DNA from: CAZKTF01 sp964555565
GTDB lineage: Bacteria > Planctomycetota > JAJSAM01 > JAKLKS01
NCBI GenBank assembly: GCA_964555565.1
Contig: CAZKTF010000117.1
Span: 1 to 10,777 of the forward strand
Direction of reading: 5' to 3'
Length of the DNA: 10,777 bases
The position numbers were made by a program, and so were the translations under genes. Shown here piece by piece: positions 1-5,329 of this stretch. The notes below the pieces were generated by a model. That model had not been told where the DNA came from, did no database searches, and saw only the letters and a program-made list of their open reading frames with translations. Positions within the stretch are counted from its first letter, which is position 1; each line of letters opens with the position of its first letter.

Positions 1-79
1 CCTCGCCGGCGCGCAGCGCGGGGACGACGGCGAGGCAGGCGGCGAGGCCGACGGCGGTCGCGAGGGCGGACCTGCGCAT
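1..79 (-). CDS. Exported protein, 5' fragment only
   Basis: The first 26 residues of a minus-strand gene that runs off the left edge. The start is ATG at 79-77, preceded by a good ribosome binding site (AGGAGG on the minus strand at 96-91, 11 bases before the start). The peptide begins MRRSALATAVGLAACLAVVP and continues ALRAGE. This is a textbook Sec signal: two arginines, a hydrophobic stretch, and a likely cleavage site after ALRA. Nothing of the mature protein is visible, so the function cannot be told. It is transcribed away from the porin-like gene at 446; the 366 bases between the two starts hold an inverted repeat and two Fur-box-like dyads, but these lie far from this start. The internal cysteine (residue 15) is not in a good lipobox context, so ordinary signal peptidase I processing is more likely. 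Confidence 0.7.
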   Translation of the reverse strand, partial: MRRSALATAVGLAACLAVVPALRAGE

Positions 80-315
80 GCGGGGAGGGACCTCCTGTTC
101 CGTGCGGACCCGCCACCCGGAACGGCCCGGAGAGCGGGAGGTTCGCATCCAGAATAACCTGCAACCGCCGTTCCCGGGGGATCGCCGTCGCCGCCCCCCC
201 GACGCGGCCCCCCTGTCGCCCCCCTGTCCACCCTCGCCCCCGCGGCGTCGGGAATCCCGCCACCCCGCCGCGCCGTCCCGCGCACGCCGGACCCCGCCAC
301 GGGCGCCATGGCGTC

Positions 316-341
316 GCGGACCGGACCAGGGTCCGGTCCGC
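316..341. repeat. Perfect 12-bp inverted repeat in divergent intergenic region
   Basis: Arms 316-327 and 330-341 are exact reverse complements with only two bases (AG) between them. The arm itself is built from a repeated GGACC unit, so several shorter dyads nest in it. It lies between two divergent exported-protein genes, about 30 bases upstream of the putative -35 of the porin gene. It could be an operator or an extruding hairpin. The T-rich stretch that follows (356-366) is 15 bases away, so it is not a typical intrinsic terminator. The rest of 80-315 is GC-rich with no coding signature that I can support. Confidence 0.55.
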
Positions 342-364
342 CTGCCGGGCCCTCCGTTTTCTTC

Positions 365-393
365 TTGATACTGAGACTCAGTCTCATTAGCCT
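365..393 (+). promoter_or_regulatory. Putative sigma-70-type promoter of the porin-like gene
   Basis: TTGATA at 365-370 matches five of six bases of the -35 consensus. Seventeen bases later TAGCCT (388-393) is a weak -10 element. This is the only AT-richer stretch in the gap, and a transcript starting near 400 would leave a leader of about 45 bases before the start codon at 446. The perfect dyad at 372-386 lies entirely between the two boxes, so a bound repressor would block polymerase. The weak -10 keeps confidence low. Confidence 0.4.
372..386. promoter_or_regulatory. Fur-box-like operator 1 (perfect 7-1-7 dyad)
   Basis: TGAGACT-C-AGTCTCA is a perfect inverted repeat of 7-1-7 form, the geometry of classical Fur boxes (TGATAAT-N-ATTATCA and the common TGAGAAT-type variants). 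It sits between the -35 and -10 candidates of the porin gene. A Fur-family regulator is encoded about 1.6 kb away at 1994-2524, which makes metal-dependent repression of the porin-cytochrome pair the simplest reading. The dyad is seen directly; that Fur binds it is inferred. Confidence 0.6.
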
Positions 394-405
394 GTGCCAT
401 GCAGT

Positions 406-420
406 TGAGAACGAGTCTCA
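406..420. promoter_or_regulatory. Fur-box-like operator 2 (imperfect 7-1-7 dyad)
   Basis: TGAGAAC-G-AGTCTCA is a second 7-1-7 dyad with five of seven arm positions paired. Its right half is identical to the right half of operator 1. Its centre (413) is 34 bases from that of operator 1 (379), a little over three helical turns, in what would be the transcribed leader. Two copies of a rare AT-richer motif in a very GC-rich background argue against chance. Confidence 0.5.
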
Positions 421-445
421 GTCTGGCGGCCGGGAGGACCGGGAC

Positions 446-1783
446 ATGGCGCGGGGGGCGGCGGGACGGGTCCTCGGGGCGGCGGCGGCGCTCGCCCTCG
501 GGCTCGGGGTCGCGACGGCGGCCCGCGCGGGCGAGGACGAGGGGGACCTCCGCGACACCGTGCGGAGGCAGGCGGAGCGGATCGAGGACCTGGAACGGCG
601 CCTGAGGGACCTGGAGGGCCGTCCCGGGGCCGAGCCCGGGGCGCTGGACGAGGCGGTCCGGCGCTACCTCGAGCGCGAGCCGGTCCACGAGGAGGAGTAC
701 GCGCTGGGCCTCGTCCGGCGCCCGGCCTCCTCGCGGTTCCGCGCCGGGGGGTATCTGTCCGTCCTCTACCGCTCCCCCGACGCCCGCGCGAGGGTCCCCT
801 CCTTCGAGGGGCTCCGGGTCGTCCCCCAGTTCTCCTTCGACGTCTCCCCCGGGATCGAGTTCGCCACGGAGATCGAGTTCGAGCGCGGGGGCGTCGCGGA
901 GGAGTTCCTGGACGACAGCGAGGTCCTCGTGGAGTACGCCGAGGCCCGCTTCTCCGTCTCGGAGGCCCTCGTCCCGAAGGCCGGGATCCTCCTCCTCCCC
1001 TTCCTCCGCTACAACCTCCACCACGACGACCCGATCTGGAACCTCCAGGACCGCCCCTTCACGGCGCGCCGGGTCTTCAAGACGGCGATCCAGCAGCCGG
1101 GGGTCGGGGTCGAGGGGAACGTCGCGGCCGCGGACGGGCTCTCCCTCAACTACGACCTCGCCCTCACGGACGGGATGGACGACGAGGTGGGGAACCGGGG
1201 GTTCGAGGACGCGCGGCAGGGGTTCGGGTCCGACAACAACCACGACAAGACGCTGTGGGCGCGGGTGGGCGCGGTGCCTCGGCTGCCGTTCCTCGACGCG
1301 GCCGACCTCGGGGTCTCCTACGCGACGGGGCGGCTCGACGCGGCGGAGAAGGTCCGGATGGTCGGCTACGGCTTCGACGGGAAGCTGACCCGGGGCCCCA
1401 TCGACGTGATCTTCGAGTGGACCCGCTTCGGCTACGACCGTCCCGAATCGCAGCCCGTCGCGACCTTCCCCCGGCAGGCCTGCGGCGCCTTCGTCGAGGC
1501 GGACTGGCGCCTCGTCCGCGGCCTCCCGAAGTCGGCGAACGGGATCGTCGGGCCCTCCTCCACGCTCACCCTCGCGGTCCGCTACGAGTGGAACAACCTG
1601 AACGCGAGGGTGACCGGGGCCTCCGTCGAGGACGACGCCCGCGCGGTCACCGTCGGCCTGGCCTTCCGGCCCACGCCGAAGACGGTGATCCGGATCGAGA
1701 GGAAGGAGGAACGCTCCTCCTCGCGGGACCCGGCGGCGTCACACCTCGGCCAGTGGGTGTTCTCGCTGGCCACGTACTTCTAG
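446..1783 (+). CDS. Outer-membrane beta-barrel porin-like protein
   Basis: A 445-residue exported protein. The start ATG 446 is chosen over the in-frame ATG at 308: it follows a GGAGGA ribosome binding site (433-438) and begins a clear signal peptide (about 1-28, ending ATAARAG), whereas the upstream extension would run through the operators. Residues about 34-58 are a heptad-rich coiled coil, as found before trimeric barrels. From about residue 98 to the end there are alternating amphipathic strands, finishing with a terminal phenylalanine (...LATYF), the hallmark of outer-membrane barrels recognised by BamA. The segment YNLHHDDPIWNLQDRP (189-204) resembles a motif I recall from porin-like proteins of Myxococcota and Planctomycetota, which are loosely related to phosphate-selective OprO/OprP porins. 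The substrate is unknown. It forms a likely operon with the cytochrome lipoprotein 8 bases downstream, under the Fur-like operators at 372-420, which suggests a role in metal uptake or export. Confidence is high for the barrel class and low for substrate. Confidence 0.8.
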   Translation: MARGAAGRVLGAAAALALGLGVATAARAGEDEGDLRDTVRRQAERIEDLERRLRDLEGRPGAEPGALDEAVRRYLEREPVHEEEYALGLVRRPASSRFRAGGYLSVLYRSPDARARVPSFEGLRVVPQFSFDVSPGIEFATEIEFERGGVAEEFLDDSEVLVEYAEARFSVSEALVPKAGILLLPFLRYNLHHDDPIWNLQDRPFTARRVFKTAIQQPGVGVEGNVAAADGLSLNYDLALTDGMDDEVGNRGFEDARQGFGSDNNHDKTLWARVGAVPRLPFLDAADLGVSYATGRLDAAEKVRMVGYGFDGKLTRGPIDVIFEWTRFGYDRPESQPVATFPRQACGAFVEADWRLVRGLPKSANGIVGPSSTLTLAVRYEWNNLNARVTGASVEDDARAVTVGLAFRPTPKTVIRIERKEERSSSRDPAASHLGQWVFSLATYF

Positions 1784-1791
1784 GAGCGGGG

Positions 1792-2055
1792 ATGCGGGCC
1801 ACGGCGAGACTCCTCGGGGCGTTCGGGGTCGCGGCGGCAGCGGCCTGCGCCGCGCCGGGCGCGGGCGGCCCCGTGGACGGCGAGCGGGTCTACCTCGCCC
1901 GCTGCTCCCTCTGCCACCCTCCCTGGGCACCGGACCACGTGACCCCGGGGGAGTGGCCCTACTACGTCGGCAAGTACGCCGCGAGGGCGGGGCTCACGCG
2001 GGACGAGCGCGACGCGGTCCTCGCCTACCTGGTGCGGGAGGCGGGGAGGCGCTGA
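1792..2055 (+). CDS. Short c-type cytochrome, probable lipoprotein
   Basis: An 87-residue protein. ATG 1792 follows AGGAG (1782-1786), which overlaps the porin stop codon, so the two genes are probably cotranslated. Residues 1-18 are a short signal peptide, and AAAC with Cys19 is a possible, slightly atypical lipobox. The mature part has one haem attachment site, CSLCH (38-42), followed by PPWAPDHVTPGEWPYYVGKY and a helix ending VLAYLVREAG. This layout, YLARCxxCH then EWP then a short terminal helix, is that of mini cytochromes c often annotated as dihaem or class I cytochrome c-like. The mature chain contains no methionine, so the usual distal ligand is absent; His49 or Lys61 could replace it, or the haem could be five-coordinate. 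Its 3' end overlaps the convergent fur gene by 62 bases. It could be a haem-based redox or metal-reduction partner of the porin, but that is inference. Confidence 0.75.
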   Translation: MRATARLLGAFGVAAAAACAAPGAGGPVDGERVYLARCSLCHPPWAPDHVTPGEWPYYVGKYAARAGLTRDERDAVLAYLVREAGRR

Positions 2056-2524
2056 TCGCCGGCCCGGGCGGGGCCGCCGCCTCGCGTCCCCGGGCCACGC
2101 ACCGGGAGCAGAGCCCGAAGATCCGGTGCGAGTGGCCGAGCATCCGGAACCCGAAGTCCTCGCAGGCCCGCCGCTGGAGCCGCTCGATCCGCTCGTCCAC
2201 GAACTCGTGCACGGTCCCGCAGGCGGTGCAGATCATGTGGTCGTGGTGCTCCTGCCCCACCACGACCTCGTAGCGCATCTGGCCGCGCTCGAACTCCCGG
2301 GGCTCCACGTGCCCGGTGTCCACGAGGAGGGAGAGCGTGCGGTAGACCGTGGCCTTGCTGGCCGGGATCCCCCCCTCGCGCATCTTCGCGAGGAGCTCCT
2401 CCACGGTGAAGTGCCAGTGCCCGCGGAGGGCGAGGATGGCCTCGAGGATCCGGCGCCGGGGGCCCGTGAGCCGGACCCCGCGCGCCCTCAGCGCGGCGTC
2501 CACGGCGGCGACGGTCCTCCGCAC
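1994..2524 (-). CDS. fur: Fur-family metal-responsive transcriptional regulator
   Basis: A 176-residue regulator. The N-terminal winged helix contains the recognition-helix signature KATVYRTL (57-64). The C-terminal dimerisation domain has HHDHMICTACG (93-103) and a second CxxC (139-142), which together form the structural zinc site. Residues matching the E. coli Fur metal sites are present: His38, Glu79, His93, Asp95, Glu114 and His131. Glu114, aligned with E. coli Fur Glu108, favours Fur or Zur over PerR, which has Asp there. Family members usually end soon after the second CxxC; here about 34 further residues rich in Pro, Ala and Arg follow and overlap the cytochrome gene. The start is GTG 2524, with no convincing Shine-Dalgarno, so a leaderless or slightly internal start is possible. 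It lies 44 bases after the STN gene on the same strand. The obvious local target is the pair of dyads at 372-420. The choice of iron, zinc or another metal cannot be made from sequence. Confidence 0.88.
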   Translation of the reverse strand: MRRTVAAVDAALRARGVRLTGPRRRILEAILALRGHWHFTVEELLAKMREGGIPASKATVYRTLSLLVDTGHVEPREFERGQMRYEVVVGQEHHDHMICTACGTVHEFVDERIERLQRRACEDFGFRMLGHSHRIFGLCSRCVARGREAAAPPGPAISASPPPAPGRRGPRRARPA

Positions 2525-2568
2525 GACTGAAGAGGTACCACGGGGGAGGGCGGCCCCGCAATGCGCAG

Positions 2569-3321
2569 TCAGCGGAAGGCGCGCAGGAGGCCGAGGAGCG
2601 CGGCGATCTCCCGCTGCACCTCGGCGTACTGCTTCACCGCGAGGACGTGCCCGTAGACGCGGATCGAGACCCCCTCGTCGGCCCAGGTCCCCTCCCCCGT
2701 CGTGGACTTCAGGAGCTCGGCGATCTCGTCCGGGTCGGAGAAGGCCCCCTTGCGCTCGGTCTCCTCCTGCTTCGGAAGCTCCGTCCCCGCCGGGTGGAGC
2801 AGGAGGTCCGGCGCGGGGAAGTCGCGGATCGGCATCGCGAGGTCGGCGATCGAGTAGAGGCGGAGCACCGGCTTCCCGCGCGCCTCCTCGCGGGTCGTGA
2901 GCATCACGACCCCGTTGCGGAAGCCCACGCCGAGGCGGAGCGTGTCGGCCACGAGCTCGAGCACGCCCCGGACCGAGACGCGCCGGAGGCGGAAGGTCAC
3001 CTTCAGGTCGGGCTCCCCGTCCTTCACGAGCGCGGGGCCGAGGATCACGTTCAGGCCCGAGAGGAGGGAGAGGCGGTCCACGACGTCCCGGACCTTCGTG
3101 TCCTTGAACTCGATGTCCTCCACGAACCGGGCGTCGAGGACCCGGAGCGCCTCCTCGAGCGTGCGGGGCACCGGGGCGCGGCGGAGGGGGGGATCGGGGG
3201 CGCGCTTCGGGGCGGCGGGCTTCGGGTCCGCAGGGGGCGCGGGCTTCGGGTCGTCCGGCCGGGCCGGGGACGGCAGCAGGAGGAGCGGCGCCAGAAGCAG
3301 GGCGAGCGAGCGGACGCGCAT
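2569..3321 (-). CDS. Exported STN/secretin-N-like domain protein
   Basis: A 250-residue protein of unknown function. Residues 1-22 are a Sec signal peptide (MRVRSLALLLAPLLLLPSPA), then comes a Pro/Lys/Ala-rich linker to about 50. Residues about 66-142 (IEFKDTKVRDVVDRLSLLSG, then VSVRGVLELVADTLRLGVGF) fit the STN/secretin N0 fold found at the start of TonB-dependent receptors and secretins and common in small planctomycete proteins. After YSIADL (156-161) comes a second half, about 198-250, ending in a helix that resembles a secretin N1-type repeat. There is no secretin pore domain and no TonB-receptor barrel, so it acts in the periplasm without its own channel. The ribosome binding site GGGAGGGGA is good but buried in a hairpin (3322-3363). 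It precedes fur by 44 bases and is likely cotranscribed with it. Confidence 0.65.
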   Translation of the reverse strand: MRVRSLALLLAPLLLLPSPARPDDPKPAPPADPKPAAPKRAPDPPLRRAPVPRTLEEALRVLDARFVEDIEFKDTKVRDVVDRLSLLSGLNVILGPALVKDGEPDLKVTFRLRRVSVRGVLELVADTLRLGVGFRNGVVMLTTREEARGKPVLRLYSIADLAMPIRDFPAPDLLLHPAGTELPKQEETERKGAFSDPDEIAELLKSTTGEGTWADEGVSIRVYGHVLAVKQYAEVQREIAALLGLLRAFR

Positions 3322-3363
3322 GGATCCCCTCCCGGCCCGTGACCTCCGGGCCCGGAGGGATCC
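3322..3363 (-). promoter_or_regulatory. Long hairpin enclosing the ribosome binding site of the STN gene
   Basis: Arms 3322-3338 and 3348-3363 pair almost completely (GGATCCC...CTCC...GG-CCC against GGGCCCGGAGGGATCC, with one bulge and one mismatch) around a 9-base loop. In the minus-strand transcript this hairpin ends one base before the ATG and holds the Shine-Dalgarno GGGAGGGGA in its 3' arm. The loop itself carries GGAGGUCAC, a second SD-like sequence. It could control translation of the downstream gene, or be the terminator of whatever gene once lay at 3383 and above. No U-tract follows. Confidence 0.5.
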
Positions 3364-3382
3364 TACACCCGGGGCGCGGGCG

Positions 3383-3499
3383 TCAAGGGGGGGAGAGGGT
3401 GCCCTCGAGCCTGATCTTCGTCCGGGGGTCCCCGGCCCTCGTGAGGGTGAGCGTCGCCTTCGTCCCCCGGATCTTCCGCGTGACGAGCCGGTCCTTCCC
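3383..3499 (-). pseudogene. Possible 3' remnant of a decayed gene
   Basis: On the minus strand, codons from about 3499 to the TGA at 3385-3383 have G or C in nearly every third position and encode a natural-looking end: GKDRLVTRKIRGTKATLTLT, then RAGDPRTKIRLEGTLSPP. This reads like the last beta strands of an exported or repeat-type domain. Upstream in the same frame the codon pattern collapses (GTT, CCA, GTA, CGA, GGA) and the peptide becomes low-complexity Gly/Arg. No start or homologous-looking body is visible in any frame up to 3890. I infer a gene that lost its 5' part by deletion or frameshift. It could instead be a chance open frame in GC-rich DNA. Confidence 0.3.
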
Positions 3500-3794
3500 T
3501 ACGGTGCCTGGAACTCCGCCGACGACTTCTTCCCCCGCACTCCCGCTTCCGGGCACTCCTCCTCGCCTCGGGACCTTGACCCGCTCCGCCCCATCCGTCC
3601 GGCGCATCGACTGGGGACGCCCCCGCGCCCGGGGTCCGCCCCGACCACCGCCCCAGCACCCGGGCCCGCGTCGCAGCGCCATCCCGTGGCCGCCGCCGAC
3701 GCGCGCCCCGTGCACCGGACCTGCCGCAACCTGCCCGCGTCGGGCACCGCTCCTCCCCTCGCTCACGGATCCGGCAATCTCTAGGCGTAGGGCG
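3500..3794. other. Unassigned stretch without supported genes
   Basis: About 295 bases in which all open frames are Pro/Arg/Gly-rich low complexity with no ribosome binding site, no signal peptide and no consistent third-position bias. I see no RNA gene or transposon end. Together with the remnant at 3383-3499 it is probably a degraded gene or ordinary intergenic DNA. Confidence 0.4.
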
Positions 3795-3824
3795 TTGCGT
3801 TGAGCGAAGAGGTGGGGCTAAGAT
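3795..3824 (+). promoter_or_regulatory. Putative promoter of the small secreted protein gene
   Basis: TTGCGT (3795-3800) and TAAGAT (3819-3824, four of six -10 matches) are separated by 18 bases. The transcript would start near 3831 and have a leader of about 65 bases. That leader contains two small stem-loops: CGCTC/GAGCG at 3835-3852 and TTCCG/CGGAA at 3857-3873. I recognise no known riboswitch in it. Confidence 0.35.
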
Positions 3825-3897
3825 CAGCGCGTTCCGCTCTGGGTTAGGAGCGAAAGTTCCGTTTACCGCGGAAAGACCTCTGGAAAGGGGGTGGGGC

Positions 3898-4245
3898 GTG
3901 CGTCGGACGATGGGACTCGTCTTGGCCACTGTGTTCGGCTTGTTCCTGATCGCTGCGACTTCACGGGAAGCGGGGTCGGCCCCGAACCCGTACGGTGCCC
4001 GGGGGAAGATCACCATCAAGAACTTCCGTGCGGAGCCGGTGAACATCGTGCTCGGGGCACCGAACGGGGACGGGACCTACTCGGTGTTACTCGGGGCGGC
4101 GATGCCCGCGTACTCTACGATCAAGCTCACGGGGGTTTCGCAGTACACTGAGTACGACTTCGCGGCGGACTTCGATCTGGACGGCGTGGTGGACGACGGG
4201 TTCACCTTCTACATGACGAATCGCTACACGGTTTTCACCTACTGA
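3898..4245 (+). CDS. Small secreted protein with Asp-rich calcium-loop-like motif
   Basis: A 115-residue protein of no family I recognise. The start is GTG 3898 (ATG 3910, four codons on, is an alternative); the purine-rich run 3882-3896 can serve as ribosome binding site. Residues 1-28 form a signal peptide ending ...REAGSA, with likely cleavage before Pro29. The mature 87 residues are beta-rich (GKITIKNF, VNIVLGA, STIKLTG, FTFYMTN) and carry DFDLDGVVDDG (91-101). That pattern, DxDGxxDD, resembles dockerin or thrombospondin type 3 calcium loops, though only a single loop is present. Codon choice is noticeably less GC-biased than in neighbours (TTG, ACT, GTT, TCT), which may mean recent acquisition or rapid evolution. 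It stands alone on the plus strand and converges on the CAP gene. Confidence 0.65.
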   Translation: MRRTMGLVLATVFGLFLIAATSREAGSAPNPYGARGKITIKNFRAEPVNIVLGAPNGDGTYSVLLGAAMPAYSTIKLTGVSQYTEYDFAADFDLDGVVDDGFTFYMTNRYTVFTY

Positions 4246-4273
4246 CGGGCACGAGACAGAGGGCCACGGAGAC

Positions 4274-4306
4274 TCCGGGAGAAACCCTGCCCCGGGGGGT
4301 CCCGGA
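4274..4306. terminator. Weak hairpin between convergent genes
   Basis: TCCGGGA (4274-4280) and TCCCGGA (4300-4306) are reverse complements enclosing a 19-base loop that itself contains CCCCGGGG. It lies about 30 bases after the stop of the secreted protein gene, in the gap between two convergent genes, so it may end transcription. There is no T-run, and competing pairings exist with the G-run at 4314-4318, so the call is tentative. Confidence 0.25.
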
Positions 4307-4373
4307 CGAGTCAGGGGGTTGCAACGGGTCCCATCCACCCCGAACTCCTGAGGCGGATCTCCAAGTTAGGCCC

Positions 4374-4393
4374 CTAGACCGTCCTAGACCGTC
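4374..4393. repeat. 10-bp tandem duplication at the CAP gene stop codon
   Basis: CTAGACCGTC occurs twice in direct succession (4374-4383 and 4384-4393). On the minus strand the second copy supplies the last codons and TAG stop of the CAP protein gene, and the first copy lies just beyond. This looks like replication slippage or the scar of an excision. It coincides with other signs that the 3' end of the gene has changed. Confidence 0.7.
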
Positions 4394-5109
4394 CAGGAGT
4401 CCCCCTGGCGCGCCCCGAAGGGCAACCAGCAGGGGCTCCTGCACGAAGCCCTTGCGAAAGCGACGTCGGTGATGAACGTGTCCGAGGCGCTGCGGTAGGC
4501 CGTGTGGAGGGTGTAGAGGTAGGTCGTCCCGGCGGCGGCGCGGCCGGCGCCGATCTCCCGGTGGGCCTGGAACTGGGGGCTCATGGCCAGGAGGTGGACG
4601 CGGTGGCCGAGGCCCCCCACCCCCGCGTCCTCGATGAGGAGCGCGAGCGCCTTGGTGAACGCGGGGATGAGCTTGATCCCCTTGGCGATCGACTCGATCG
4701 TGTTCACGGACTGCGTCCAGACCGTGGGGTCGAGACCGTTCCCGAAGAGGTCGTAGCCGTTCTGCACGGCCATGCGGTTGGCGGCGTCGCCCGTGACCGC
4801 ACTTGTGTGGCCGTAGTAGTTGTGCTCCAGCATCTCCACGGAGTGGAAGCGGGCGGAGCCGGTCAGGTTCTTGTTCACCGCGAGGGGGGGTTGGGGCGCG
4901 ACCGCGGAGAGGTCGATCCCGTTGCGGACCCCGTAGGCCGGCGGGTCGAACCGGGCCAGGTTCAGCTCGTAGATGCAGGCCTGCTCCTCGTCGTTGGGCT
5001 CGATGGCCCCGAGAGGCGCGTGGTCCGCCCTGCCCGCCGGGGCGAGGAGCGCCAGCGCCCCCGCCACCGCTGCGACGCCCGCGACCCGCCTCCGCCGTAG
5101 CGCGCCCAT
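4384..5109 (-). CDS. Secreted CAP/SCP-domain protein
   Basis: A 241-residue exported protein. ATG 5109 is chosen because it has a GGGAGG ribosome binding site (5120-5115) and starts a signal peptide (1-28, ...LLAPAGRADH); the open frame continues upstream to 5310 without coding character. Residues about 40-217 match the bacterial CAP (SCP/PR-1-like) fold: ACIYELNLARFDPPAYG at 44-60, FHSVEMLEHNYYGHTS at 88-103, NRM at 111-113, the IESIAKG stretch at 138-144 in the place of the usual ENIA, GHRVHLL at 168-174 and REIGAGR at 184-190. His89 or His101, Glu139 and His169 are candidate cavity residues. CAP proteins act outside the cell or in the periplasm, and their biochemical role in bacteria is mostly unknown. 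The last ~24 residues (after ITDVAF) are cysteine-containing and unlike the rest; an alternative reading frame there has cleaner codons, suggesting a frameshift near 4455. Confidence 0.8.
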   Translation of the reverse strand: MGALRRRRVAGVAAVAGALALLAPAGRADHAPLGAIEPNDEEQACIYELNLARFDPPAYGVRNGIDLSAVAPQPPLAVNKNLTGSARFHSVEMLEHNYYGHTSAVTGDAANRMAVQNGYDLFGNGLDPTVWTQSVNTIESIAKGIKLIPAFTKALALLIEDAGVGGLGHRVHLLAMSPQFQAHREIGAGRAAAGTTYLYTLHTAYRSASDTFITDVAFARASCRSPCWLPFGARQGDSWTV

Positions 5110-5141
5110 GGCTTCCTCCCGGTCCGTGCCCCCGGGGGAGT

Positions 5142-5157
5142 GACCCCGGTCGGGGTC
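5142..5157. promoter_or_regulatory. Dyad in the CAP gene leader
   Basis: GACCCCG (5142-5148) and CGGGGTC (5151-5157) are perfect 7-base inverted arms with a 2-base spacer, about 33 bases upstream of the CAP start codon on the minus strand. It may be an operator or a leader hairpin. I could not place convincing -35/-10 boxes around it. Confidence 0.35.
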
Positions 5158-5289
5158 CCACCCACACCCTCCAAGAACGGTATCCGCCCGCGGGGCCGAC
5201 AGGGAATCCTGGATTCCCCTTCGGCGCCCCGACTCCAGCCGGAAGGCGCGGCGGGAGCGGTCGAGGGCGGTTGCCCCCGCCCCGCCAAG

Positions 5290-5302
5290 GGGGACAGTCC
5301 CC
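5290..5302. repeat. GGGGACAGTCCCC palindrome
   Basis: GGGGAC-A-GTCCCC is a perfect 6-1-6 dyad, lying 28 bases past the purD stop on its coding strand. Outside it the sequence continues with further G/C runs (AAGG before, GGGG after). From memory, GGGGACAGTCCCC-type palindromes recur in intergenic DNA of several GC-rich environmental genomes and may be REP-like; only one copy is in this window. It could also serve as the purD terminator stem, though no U-tract follows. Confidence 0.5.
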
Positions 5303-5329
5303 GGGGTCATGCGATCCGCAGGAGAGGGG

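Noticed and set aside
308..445. Upstream start for the porin at ATG 308
   Set aside because: It would translate through the promoter and operators and bury the signal peptide at residue 47; ATG 446 has a proper RBS.
1255..1791. Extension of the cytochrome frame back into the porin gene
   Set aside because: Arg/Gly-rich shadow of the porin. The start at 1792 has an RBS and a signal peptide.
3825..3897. Riboswitch in the leader of the small secreted protein
   Set aside because: Two short stem-loops and repeated GGAAAG are present, but they match no riboswitch consensus that I can recall.
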